Shown: positions 53,859 to 64,000 of the stretch, one piece after another
Layout: every line of letters starts with the position of its first letter
Numbering within the stretch: the first letter of the stretch is position 1
Assembly (NCBI GenBank): GCA_037447655.1
Contig: JBBHKE010001300.1
Location: 61,349-125,348, forward strand
Direction of reading: 5' to 3'
Length of the DNA: 64,000 nt
DNA from: Zygnema cylindricum
Taxonomy: Eukaryota; Streptophyta; Zygnematophyceae; Zygnematales; Zygnemataceae
Translations under genes and position numbers: made by a program
Notes under the pieces: model-generated
Database searches by the model: none
What the model saw: the letters and a program-made list of their open reading frames with translations, nothing else
Told to the model about the DNA's origin: nothing

Positions 53859-54905
53859 TGTTGAAATTTATAGATTTCTAGAGTATTTTCTAGGTTTAAA
53901 TATGGTTTTATAAAAGGAAAAAGAAAAGGACGGACAGCCTGCCTCCACCTCCGCTCTCTAGCCCCCATACTTGTTGTAGTCACTGAAGGAAAGAGAGAGA
54001 GGTTGATCCATGGCTGCCTTAGTTCAACAACAGCTATTTTTAGTAGGTTACTAAAAATGTACTTGACGGACCAGAGATTTGATCCCGGTACCTGCGGTTC
54101 GTCAAATCGTCCGGTAGCGGTTAGCTTTATCCTAATAGACTAGGACCAATGCTAAGTGCTATGGTATGTGATAGATATATATTTAGTTCGAACGGATAAA
54201 GTTCATTTAACTAAAACTGTTTACGGCGTACATATATACAGTTTTATAAAGTACGTCGTACGACGCTAATTCAAAACGGATACCACGCATTTTATTTCTA
54301 CATCGGAACAAATATCGCGCAAGTATTTATTCCGGCCAAGATTACGTTTCGCATATAATCCAACGGCGCACATCATCGCCGAAATCCCGGAGTGGTCACT
54401 TTGGCATTTAGTGACGTGGCATCACCTGGCGCCACGTGGGGAGACATCATTCGGTCGCGGGAATTCCGAGGAACGTACGGATGAGTGGAAAGTATACACG
54501 CGTCCACTTATGGCCTTGTCGTACAGAGGCCGTACAGAAGGTACATCGGCAGTAGTACTTTCCAGTACTATACAGTTTTGTGATTGGTTCGTACAGGCAG
54601 TAGATAGGAGCTGTGAGAGGGAATTAGGAAAAACTAGGACTTAGGAAAATTTAGGTAGATAGTCCTCTCTCTCAGAGAGTTTGTATAAATTGGCATCTTT
54701 GCCATCCTATAACTTATCGCCTGGTTGGCCGTTTTCAGTGATTCTTTTTGCTACGGACTCAAAGGAGTCCAGGCTGCATAGGGGTGATGTCAAATTGTCA
54801 TTTTGCCTTTTTTTGGTAGCAGTGGTTATGGCTTGAAGTGGGTTAGTTAAATATTATATAGAAGCTTCCTGTATTCCGTAGTCCAATGGAAGACACAGAA
54901 TTGCA
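53859..54905 (+). repeat. Array LTR 2 (mosaic)
   Basis: It is 1047 bp. Its first about 890 bases are almost identical to LTR 1, but the last about 155 (from about 54750) differ at roughly 20 positions. The gag ATG of interior 2 is at 54886, inside the LTR. Confidence 0.93.
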
Positions 54906-55770
54906 GGTTATGGGCCCACCCTCTAGGGTGTCCACCTTCAATGGATTTGGGTTCATCTATTGGGAAGCCATGATGATGGGAGCTTTGTGTGAGAAACGAT
55001 ACTGGGGTATCGTCAGTGGACAAGTGAAACGTCCACCTTCGGGAACTCCACCAGGATTTGGGGGAGTAAGGTTTTCTGCAACAACGGCTGCCTCAGCGGA
55101 TGAGGCAGATGATGGGGATAGCAGTGTGTCCGAAAAGGAGAAAGGGAAGGAGACACCCCTCACTCCTATTGTCACAGTATCGGGAGCGGCGAATGTGAAG
55201 ACCGTGGAGAATGATACTCAAATGTGGGAGGATGTAAACATGGCTGCCAAGAACTTCATTCTGAGGCACCTCACTCAAGGTTTGGCCACTCCTCATCTTC
55301 ACATTTAAAAGGCCAAGGAGTTGTGGGAGAGTTTGGTGGAGATTTATAGAGATGGAACTATTCAGGAGCTCCAGTTGGGTGAGCAAAAGCTATTGAGTTA
55401 CACTTACAAAGGAGGAAAGATGTTAGATTACTGTAATGATCTTACTTGTTTGTATATGGAAATGGAAAGTGTCGGGTGGACAGGTACAATAAAAATGAAA
55501 GTTAACACCCTTACCTTGAAATTACCAGATGAGTTTGAAAACATAGTGTACCGAATACAGGGAATGCCTGATAGTTCATGGAAATGGAACACAGTAGTCA
55601 CGATGATACTTGTGCAAGAAAACACAATGGAGATTAGGAGAGGAGGAAAGAGCATTCAAGCTCTAGCAGCAGGAGAGAATCGATGGGGGAAGAACTCGAA
55701 AAAACCTTTTAGAGGGGAGAGAGATCATTCTTGGGGAGAGAGGCCCCCAAAGGGTCTTTGTCATTATTAG
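54886..55770 (+). pseudogene. Array interior 2: gag (two stops)
   Basis: It begins MEDTELQVMGPPSRVSTFNG. It is open to 55308, where TAA replaces a codon after PHLHI, then resumes in phase (MWESLVEIYRDGTIQELQLG). At the zinc knuckle the second Cys codon has become TAG (CHY-stop-KKSGHFIADC), so RNA binding would be lost. Confidence 0.88.
54906..54920 (+). other. Primer-binding site of array interior 2, half-tRNA (initiator Met) type
   Basis: GGTTATGGGCCCACC directly follows the LTR end TTGCA. Confidence 0.75.
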
Positions 55771-57066
55771 AAAAAGTCGGGACACTTTATTGCAGATTGT
55801 GTCAAGCTATCAGAGCTGAGGCTCCAAGAGAACCGTGGAGGGGGTTCTTCTAGAGGGAAGAAAAAGGCATTTGTGGTTACAAAAGTGTCAGGAGAAACCG
55901 AGGATGAGTCCTCTGAGGAGGATAGGGATCTTCTTCTTCACGAGATTCTGGAGAAGAAGGAGATTCCTCGGAGGCAGAAGTGTGCCCTTGGAGCAATCTG
56001 GGAAGCTCCACAGGAAGGATGGATCATCGACTCAGGTGCATCCATGCATATGTGTCGTGATAAAGAACTCTTCACTAAGTTAAGAAAAATTCCTACCGTA
56101 GAGATAGAGTATGGGGATGGGAGGGTGGTTACTACAGATCTTGTGGGATCAGTAGATTTGATAGTCTTAGTGGAGGGTAAGACTTCTATACTTACATTCT
56201 CAGATGTACTTTACATTCCTTAGCTGAGTAAAAATCTTGTCTCTACGTCTGTGTTAGATGACAATGAGTTTGATACCTTAACTAGAAAGGGAGTCTTTAC
56301 AGCTAAGTATGGGGATGAAATTTACTTCACAGCAGATAAGGGTAGCCAAGGAATGTTTAGGCTTAATCTGAGTAATGAAAAGAAGAATGCTTACTATGTT
56401 GGTGTTCCTAAGATGATGATTTGGCATAAGCGGTTGGGGCATGTGCATTTTGATAGGTTAAGGGAAATGAAAAAAGTTGGGGTAGTAGATGGCATTCAGT
56501 TTGGGGATAATGAAATGATGGATGGTTGTAGTGGTTGTGCTCAAGGTAAGGCTCATAAACTTCCCTTTCCCAAAGCCACGATATATAGAGGTGAGAGTGT
56601 GTTAGATTTGGTCCACACAGATATTTGGGGACCTGGAAAAGTACCTTTGGTTGGAGGAAAGAGGTTTATGATGACAGTAACTGATGACTGGTCTAGATAC
56701 TCTAGAGTCTACTTTGTGAAAACAAAATCTGAAGCATCAACTTACTTCAAAGAATATAAAGCTTGGAGTGAAAAGTTGCATGAAACCCCCATTAAGAGGA
56801 TAATGAGTGATAATGGGGGGGAATATACCTCTAACGAGTTTGAGGAATATCTGAGAGATGAGGGAGTGCAGCACCAGAAAACTGTACCATATAACGCGGA
56901 ACAAAATGGGATAGCTGAGAGGCTGAATCGAACACTAGGAGATAGTGTACGCAGTATGTTGGCTGACAAGAAAATAAGAAAGAGATTTTGGGCAGAAGCA
57001 ATGAACTGTGCCAACTACATCAAGAATAGAGTCCTTACCTCAGCTGTAAAGGGAGTGACACCTTAA
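55771..57066 (+). pseudogene. Array interior 2: protease, GAG-pre-integrase and integrase (stops)
   Basis: WIIDSGASMHMC (protease) is intact. A TAG at about 56221 follows VLYIP. The frame from 56251 to 57066 covers GAG-pre-integrase (WHKRLGHVHFDRL, CSGCAQGKAHKL) and the integrase core (HTDIWGPGK, RIMSDNGGEYTSNEF, GIAERLNRTLGDSV). It lacks the 69-bp duplication of interior 1. TAA at about 57064 follows GVTP. Confidence 0.88.
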
Positions 57067-59234
57067 AAGATATGGGTTGGAAGGAAACCAGATATCTCAC
57101 ACCTTAAAGTATTTGGTTGCCAAGTTTACAGTCTTGACACGGATAGGAAAAACTAGAAACTAGATGCTAAGGGAAAACATGGATACTTTGTGGGATATGA
57201 TGAGGATGTTAAGGGATATAGAGTCTATGACTTAGCAAAGAAAGATATCATTCTGGTCAATCACTTAGTTGTCATGGATGAAGGGAAGTCATTTGACCCC
57301 TTCAAATATACAAAGAAGATAAGGATCTGATTTGAGTCCGAAAGTGAGGAGAACTTGGTCGTTCCCGAAAGGGACATGAGTGAAAGCGTGATTACAGATT
57401 CAGGGGAGATCTAAGATACAAAAGACTCACCGAAAACCTCACATACTCCTATGGACTTCGAGGAGATAGAAGAAGCGGGACAAGAACCGGTTTCCATGGA
57501 CAGGGGAGCCGATGAGACAATGAGAAGAAATCTAAGACTTCCATCCATTCTTGCTTCGGAGTTTGAGGGAGGAAGGAGGAGCGCAAAAGGATACAGGAAA
57601 AACAAGCTGCCCATAAGGTCACTAAGCTATCTCACCCAGATGAGCCTCAGTCTTACTTAGAGGCAGTGAATAGTCCAGAGAAAGAAAGATGGATTAGAGC
57701 CATAAATGATGAGATGGCTTCTATCATGGAAGCAAATACTTGGGAACTAGCAGATTGCCCTCCAGACAGAAAACCTATTGGATGTAAATGGGTATTTAAA
57801 CTAAAACTGAACCCAGATAATACAATTGAGAGGTATAAGGCTCGATTGGTAGCGAAGGGGTTCACCCAAAAAGAGGGGATTGACTATGAGGAGACCTTTG
57901 CTCCAGTTGTTCGGTTCCCATCGGTAAGGATTCTCCTTAGTCTGGCCGCAGCGGAAGACATGGAAATACACCAGATGGACATTAAGAGTGCTTTTCTTAA
58001 TGGTGAGTTAGAGGAAGAAATTTTTATGAGGCAACCCGAGGGGTTTGTGGAAGAAAGAGAAGAGAGCAAAGTCTGCAGGCTCATAAAGTCTTTATATGGA
58101 CTCAAACAGGCTCCCCGACAGTAGAATAAGAAACTAGATGAGTTTCTCACCGATCTGGGATACATTCGGATTAGCTATGACCATTCTATCTATATGTTTG
58201 AAGATGAGAATGGTGTCATTTTTATTGCAATTTATGTGGATGATCTACTTGTGTTAAGTAAGTCTTTGGAGAATATCAATAGGCTAAAGAAATATCTTAG
58301 GGGCAGATTTGATATGAAGGATTTAGGGGAGGCAAAATATATTTTGGGGATCCATATGGAGAGAGATAGGGGGAAGAAGATTATCAGACTTACTTAGAAA
58401 GAAGCAATAGGTAATATGTTTGATAAATTCCAGATGTAAAATGCTAACAGTTGTACCACTCCCATGAACTTGAAAAAAGTAAGTGATGGGAGTGTAGAAG
58501 GAGGAGTGATGATCTTAGACGATCAGATGAGTCCAAAGGAGAGAGAGTTCATGAAGTGTATCCCTTATAGACAGGTCGTAGGAAGTTTAATTTATTTTAT
58601 AAACTGTACCAGGCAAGATATAGGGGCAGCAGTTGGAGTACTCAGTAGGAGTGTTAATGATCCTAGGAAGAGAGACTGGGAGGCAGTCAAGAGAGTCATG
58701 AGATATCTGGTTGGAACCAGAGAATTATGGTTGCATTTGGGAGGGGAGCACACTCATATCACCACTTGGAGTGATGCCCGTTATGGGGATGCACCTATGA
58801 GAAGATGCACTTCTGGATATGTTTTGTATGTGGGGGAAAGAGCTTGTTGTTGGAGCAGTAAACAACAAAAGGTGGTTGCTCAATCTACTATGTAGGCTGA
58901 GTACATGGCATCTTGTTCTGCTGTAAAAGAACTAATGTGGGTGAAGTCATTGTTGCAAGAACTGGGATATATGAAGGAGGGAGTGCATGAAATCTTTTGT
59001 GATAATCAAGCTGCAATCGCAATCGCAGCCAATCCAAAACACGATTTCAAAGCAAAACATATGGACATAAGATTAAGCTTCGTAAGAGAAAAAGTTGAAA
59101 ATAAAAGTTTAAATCTTGTATATAGACCTGATGAAGAAATGGTGGCTGACATGATGACCAAACCAGTGCCCTCTCCTTTATTGAAGTATTCTCGGGAAAA
59201 ATGCGGGTTGAAAGAAAAATTAAAATTAGACTAG
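57067..59234 (+). pseudogene. Array interior 2: linker, reverse transcriptase and RNase H (stops and one frameshift)
   Basis: The linker carries the TGA at 57328 shared with interior 1 and a frameshift near 57580. The RT from 57666 has the full CKWVFKLKLNPDNTIERYK to YGLKQAPRQ run, a TAG in place of the Trp after APRQ, IYVDDLLVLS, then a TAG after IIRLT and a TAA at QM-stop-NAN. In RNase H a TAG interrupts STM-stop-AEYMAS. FCDNQAAIAIAANPKHDFKA and the end KLKLD follow. Confidence 0.9.
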
Positions 59235-59247
59235 AAAATAAGGGGAG

Positions 59248-60292
59248 TGTTGAAATTTATAGATTTCTAGAGTATTTACTAGGTTTAAATATGTTTTTAT
59301 AAAAGGACAAGAAAAAGGACGGAAAGCCTGCCTCCACCTCCGCTCTCTAGCCCCTATATTGTTGTAGTCACTGAAGGAAAGAGAGAGAGGTTGATCCATG
59401 GCTGCCTTAGTTCAACAACAGCTATTTTTAGTAGGTTACTAAAAATGTACTTGACGGACCAGAGATTTGATCCCGGTACCTGCGGTTCGTCAAATCGTCC
59501 GGTAGCGGTTAGCTTTATCCTAATAGACTAGGACCAATGCTAAGTGCTATGGTATGTGATAGATATATATTTAGTTCGAACGGATAAAGTTCATTTAACT
59601 AAAACTGTTTACGGCGTACATATATACAGTTTTATAAAGTACGTCGTACGACGCTAATTCAAAACGGATACCACGCATTTTATTTCTACATCGGAACAAA
59701 TATCGCGCAAGTATTTATTCCGGCCAAGATTACGTTTCGCATATAATCCAACGGCGCACATCATCGCCGAAATCCCGGAGTGGTCACTTTGGCATTTAGT
59801 GACGTGGCATCACCTGGCGCCACGTGGGGAGACATCATTCGGTCGCGGGAATTCCGAGGAACGTACGGATGAGTGGAAAGTATACACGCGTCCACTTATG
59901 GCCTTGTCGTACAGAGGCCGTACAGAAGGTACATCGGCAGTAGTACTTTCCAGTACTATACAGTTTTGTGATTGGTTCGTACAGGCAGTAGATAGGAGCT
60001 GTGAGAGGGAATTAGGAAAAACTAGGACTTAGGAAAATTTAGGTAGATAGTCCTCTCTCTCAGAGAGTTTGTATAAATTGGCATCTTTGCCATCCTATAA
60101 CTTATCGCCTGGTTGGCCGTTTTCAGTGATTCTTTTTTCTACGGACTCAGGGGAGTCCAGGCTACACAGGGGTGCAGTCAAATTGTCAGTTTGCCTTCTT
60201 GGGCAGCAGTGGTTGTGGCTTAAAGTGGGTTAGTTAAATACTATCTAGAGGCTTCCTGTATTCTGTGGTCCAATGGAGGACACAGAATTGCA
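59248..60292 (+). repeat. Array LTR 3 (mosaic)
   Basis: It is 1045 bp. Its first about 100 bases differ at several places from LTR 1, while the rest, including the last 155 bases that diverge in LTR 2, is nearly identical to LTR 1. It is followed directly by the target duplication TCCTT. Confidence 0.93.
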
Positions 60293-60297
60293 TCCTT

Positions 60298-61030
60298 TTT
60301 CTCTTCGCCTTCCTTCACCTCCCTTTCTCAACTCTTCATCGACGTTCTCACTCAATCGTTTGTTCCTTTGCATTACGTTCAAACAAATTTCGATTAAAAA
60401 ATAAAAGAATTCCAGAATCTTTCGGGATTTAAAAAAAAAAAATCATTTTTGAAATAATACCAGTGAGAATACCTCTCTCTCTCTCTTTCCCTTTCTGTCC
60501 GTTTTTACTCACCCCTATATTGGCCCTATCTCTCTCTCTCCCCCTTTCCCTGATTTATATCCTCTCCCTTTCTTTTTCCTTCCCTCTTACTTATGACTTC
60601 TCCATCTCCCTCTCCCTCTCTCTTCTCCTCCACTTAAATATGTGCTCTAGCTCTCCCTCTATTTTCCACACTCTTTTATTCTTTTAAATGCCTTCCCTCT
60701 TTCCTTTTCCTCCCCTTTAACCCAAATCGGCCCTCACCCACTCCCTCTCCCTCCAAATTTGCACTCTCCGTCCCCATCTCACTCCCTTTTTCTTTCCCTC
60801 TTCGTCTCCCCCTTTCCCTTCCTATCTCTCAAAATGAAATCCTATCCCTCTCCCTCCTTGGAGCTACCTTATCCCTCTCCCTCTCCCTCTCCCTCTCTCT
60901 CTCCACTCAATTTGCCCTATCCGTATCCCTCTCCTTCTCCCACTCGTCACAATTTGCCCTATCCCTCTCCCTCTCCCACTCCCTCACACTCTCCCCCCAA
61001 TCAATATAACCTAAATAAATCCTTTACTAA
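60298..61030. repeat. CT-rich low-complexity region
   Basis: It consists of irregular CTCTCCCT runs on the plus strand. Open frames here are made of Ser, Leu and Pro from the repeat and are not taken as genes. Confidence 0.85.
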
Positions 61031-61159
61031 ATAGGGAAAGCAATTTCTAAATTCTTGTTTCCAGCAAAACTATTTAATGACTAAATTCTAAATATGGATT
61101 GCCCAACTCTAATGTGGATAGATGAGGTATATTTCATCTAAAATCCAAGAAATGTTATT

Positions 61160-61850
61160 ATTTCGAGTGTTGTGTATGAGGAGCCTCTAACGGCTCAATA
61201 CATCAGTTTGATGCATAGCTTATAAAAATTTGTGATAATTTTACCGCTATATCGGCTAGATACGCCGACAAAAGGAATATAGTGATAAAATGAATAAAGA
61301 TCTAATCGATATTTGTGTCAAATATGGGACGAATGGGATTCTCAGTATCCTAATCATTTCGTAAATATGTTTTCATTGGCTAATATTCTTAAAAGGAATG
61401 TTGTGACTATGACATACACTAAAATACCCTAAAAGATCCTGAAAACGCCTTAAAATACTATAAAAATATTTTAAACAAAAGCTAGAGCCGAAATAAGTGT
61501 TAAGAAATTGTTTCGCATGGGATCCTATAAAACAAAATTAAAAACACGCTCTAGCATCCTTACAGCTCAATAAAAAGAATGAATCTCCAATATTAAAAAC
61601 AAGCAATATAGCGAACTGAAAAATAGTCAATAACCGCAGTGGTTGATATTTGATTGTTGTAAAGATACATTATTTGACTTATACCATTGACATTTCGCTA
61701 TGACATGCAACATCAAAAAAACGTTATTACGTGCTTTTATTTCAACCAAATTGATTGAAATCATGCGTTTTTTTTTACGGTTATCTCGATGTTACAGTTA
61801 GCGTTAGGTGTACATTTTCGTGTTGTATTGCACTGAGCCAATGCTTGATG
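61160..61850. repeat. Dispersed repeat, inverted partner of 21330-22016
   Basis: It contains the complement of the 21.4-22.0 kb copy, such as GGCTAATATTCTTAAAAGGA and ACGTGCTTTTATTTCAACCA, with small indels. No transposase was recognised. Confidence 0.75.
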
Positions 61851-62094
61851 CGGCGATGCAAATTCCGACAATTTTCTTTTTCAATAATTTGAATACTCGA
61901 AATTCGGTCGGGTTAATCGCACCCTCCTAAATTGTTACCCGGTACTGGAAAGGCGTTTACGAAAAAAAAGTTAACCAAAACTCGATTTATCGCGACTATG
62001 TGTACCCGCTTGTACCCGAATAAGTCCCAAATTGTGGTACATCTTCCTTCTACCTTCCACCACACCAAGAGTACAAAGTGTTGTATTGTACAGT

Positions 62095-62309
62095 ACACCT
62101 TGAATCGTTATTAGAGTAGAATTTTTTAGCTTATAGGAATGATAACCGTTATTAACGCTAATTGGGAATTTGAAATTTTTCAAAGAAATCGTCTACTCTG
62201 ATTAGGAATTAGGGTTCTTTTTAAATAGTATGGATAATTCTATTTGAGAATTCGAAAAAAAAAGGTACCCAAATTAGCGTTCAATACGCTAATAACGATT
62301 CACGGTGTA
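62095..62309. mobile_element. MITE-like element, TACACCG family (copy M6)
   Basis: The ends are TACACCTTGAATCGTTATTA and TAATAACGATTCACGGTGTA. Both are flanked outside by CAG/CTG and TGTA, compatible with a CAGTACACC terminus and TA target. It matches M2 in the opposite orientation. Confidence 0.8.
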
Positions 62310-62610
62310 CTGTACTATAGTGGAACGTACATATTAAACCTTATTTTTCTTTCGTTTTTCGCTTACCCGACCGTACACTATTTTTTTTTTCTATATCAGT
62401 TGGCCAAATCGGCCTGGCCCTGCCCCTTAAATTTGGTAGCCGAATCTGCTCCGGATCCGACGCGGCGTCGGGTACCGATCGGGTACGGTTTCGGGTACCC
62501 AATTGCGACCTCTGCCGGTTATCGAACCATCTGCATACGGGGCGATATTAAATGCGGCGATGTACCTAATATTGCAGCTAAGAGATGAAAACGCTGAAGT
62601 TATTGACTGT
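62310..62610. repeat. GC-rich dispersed repeat, copy R2
   Basis: It shares GCTCCGGATCCGACGCGG, GGGTACGGTTTCGGGTACCC and AATTGCGACCTCTG with R1 and R3. Like R1 it begins right after a MITE right end, so the MITE probably inserted into this repeat in both places. Confidence 0.6.
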
Positions 62611-62859
62611 TGATGTGCCAACATTAAAAGGTCGCAAAAGTCAAAATTTTAGATAACCGAAACCGACATTTTTTTTATTTTTTTCAAAATCTGAACACCC
62701 TAAAATATTGCACTCTCCTTAATGGTTAACCGGTAATCTATACGGTTTTACGAAAAAGAAAGTTAACCGAAACTCTTTTCATCATGACTAACCGTACCTG
62801 CCCGTACCTTAATAAGTACAAAATTAGCGGTACGTCTCCCTTATACCTTCCACGTTACC

Positions 62860-63170
62860 AAGAGAACAAAGTACAATAATGTTGGATAGTAAGGACACTA
62901 CAAAACCTTCAATTTTTTTCGTTTTTTGCTTACCCGATCTTTTTTTTTTTTATATCACCCTGCCGATCCGGCCGGTCCCGAAAATTTTGCACCCGAATCC
63001 GTTCCGGATCCGATGCAGGTTGGGGTACGGATCGGGTATGGATTCGGGTACCCGATTGCGACCTTTGACATCTGCTTACGTGGTGATAAACAATGTGGTG
63101 ATGTACCCGATGTTGTCGGTAGGTGTTGAAACTACAGATGTTATTTACTGTTGATGTGCCGACATTCCTA
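62860..63170. repeat. GC-rich dispersed repeat, copy R3
   Basis: It shares CACCCGAATCCGTTCCGGAT with R1 exactly and GGATTCGGGTACCCGATTGC with R2 closely. No MITE adjoins it here. Confidence 0.6.
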
Positions 63171-63609
63171 CAACTCTACATTTGAGGAGTTAAAGTGCGA
63201 ATGAACATATCATTACGGATTTGCGACTTTGTATTGTAATGTCCATTTTGTTCTAAGAGTTTCTTACAATATTTAGTACGGAGAAGGATTTTTTCGTTGA
63301 AGATTAAATTTTGATGGAAAACGACAGAAAAAATAATACAGTATGGGTATCGAGCAACCCCCCATACAAGTATCGTCCATCATATGAAAAGTACAGGACA
63401 ATACATTTCGTACAGGATGACAAAAAATGTCACATTGAGGCCATGAACACACTAATTTCGAACCACAGTGCCAACGTTAGTACCTTACCTTTAGCATCCC
63501 TGTCAGGGATTTAACACGAAATATAACTTTTAGTACGAACTTGGGGTTAGGCGACGTGGCAGATTATAGTACACTCTTTTAAAATAGGGATGTTAAGCCT
63601 ACTGTAGAG
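63171..63609. other. AT-rich stretch, nothing recognised
   Basis: A 67-residue frame at 63311-63514 has no motif and no homologue that I recognise. Confidence 0.5.
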
Positions 63610-63733
63610 TACACCGTGAATTGTTATTAGCGTACTGTACGCTATATCGCCACCCCAAAATTTTGACATTCATACCTGAGATACAGTGATTGAATCTAAT
63701 TTATCTTTGACATTAAATGCGGTACTTGTAAAT
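63610..63733. mobile_element. Left part of a MITE-like element (copy M7)
   Basis: TACACCGTGAATTGTTATTA followed by CACCCCAAAATTTTGACATT matches M4. The right end is not seen before the copia LTR at 63734. Confidence 0.65.
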
Positions 63734-64000
63734 TGAAACTCTGAGACCTCCATAAGTCCTCAGAGTGGACAGCTTCCAAGAAGCCTCTAGGATAATCCTG
63801 ACCCCTTTGTGTTTAAGCAAAAATAAATGCCACCCTGGCAGACAAAAACTCTGACCACCTTCACCCCTGTGAAGACAAGACTCCCCTGAGTCGATAGCAA
63901 AAAGAATCTCTGAATTTGCTCCCTCGAGCAGTAAGTTATGAAGGGTCAAAGTTGACCTTTTGTACAGAAGCTCTCTAGGAGAGAGGGTCGTATCTCCTAA
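63734..64000 (-). repeat. End of another copia LTR (minus strand), running out of the window
   Basis: On the minus strand it ends GGAGGTCTCAGAGTTTCA, the same end as the element B LTRs, and holds the CGACTC-N4-GAGTC-type stem at 63879-63892. The flank after the LTR end is not a primer site, so this is a 3' LTR end or a solo LTR. Confidence 0.75.

Larger units (their letters stand above)
48402..60292 (+). mobile_element. Three-LTR, two-interior Ty1/copia array
   Basis: LTRs at 48402-49447, 53859-54905 and 59248-60292 alternate with two related gag-pol interiors (49448-53858 and 54906-59247). Only one target duplication is seen: TCCTT at 48397-48401 and 60293-60297, outside the whole array. 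Every LTR starts TGTTGAAATT and ends AATTGCA. Both interiors are defective. Confidence 0.95.

Noticed and set aside
60463-61034. Ser/Leu/Pro open frames in CT-rich DNA
   Set aside because: They are products of CTCTCC repeats without any domain or splice evidence.

Overview
This is nuclear eukaryotic DNA, AT-rich and packed with transposons. It holds one large intron-containing gene on the minus strand, a decayed duplicate of part of that gene, and at least five Ty1/copia LTR retrotransposons nested among MITE-like repeats. The Ser-Pro-rich tracts joined to lectin and PAN modules, and the plant-like copia proteins, suggest a green-lineage alga, perhaps a charophyte. That placement is inference; no ribosomal or organellar marker is present.

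Layout. 1-2525 (+) is a broken, unprocessed duplicate of exon 3 and its preceding intron from the large gene, cut on the right by copia element D (2522-4252, -). 4253-9640 is AT-rich and holds a short gag relic and several inverted-repeat elements sharing a TACACCG terminus. 9641-19240 is copia element A (-, target duplication GTAAT), whose gag is interrupted by copia element B (13847-18047, +, target duplication ACTAC); A itself landed in one of the TACACCG elements. 19241-22016 holds more repeats.

22690-41847 (-) is the main gene. Fifteen exons could be placed with GT/AG junctions; where an exon has no internal frame break, its phases match its neighbours. They encode at least about 2450 residues: PAN module, L-type lectin domain, Ser-Pro-rich tract, TIG-like fold, EGF-like module, putative-Ig repeats, a long series of beta-sandwich-like modules, a second Pro-rich tract and two PAN modules. 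The N-terminal exon with the expected signal peptide was not found. The likely product is a secreted extracellular-matrix or cell-wall glycoprotein. Exons 3, 8, 10 and 14 contain single-base frame breaks, so the locus is either a young pseudogene or carries consensus errors. Old copia element C (about 36385-41557, +) sits in the first visible intron and ends about 20 bases from a splice donor.

41848-48396 is mostly non-coding and holds a 1.2-kb foldback element. 48402-60292 is a three-LTR, two-interior copia array with one 5-bp target duplication (TCCTT). Its LTRs are mosaics that suggest recombination between two related elements. In elements A, B and the array the sequence right after the LTR matches the complement of the initiator tRNA-Met anticodon arm, as in half-tRNA priming known from Drosophila copia. 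60298-64000 holds a CT-rich tract, dispersed repeats and the end of another copia LTR.
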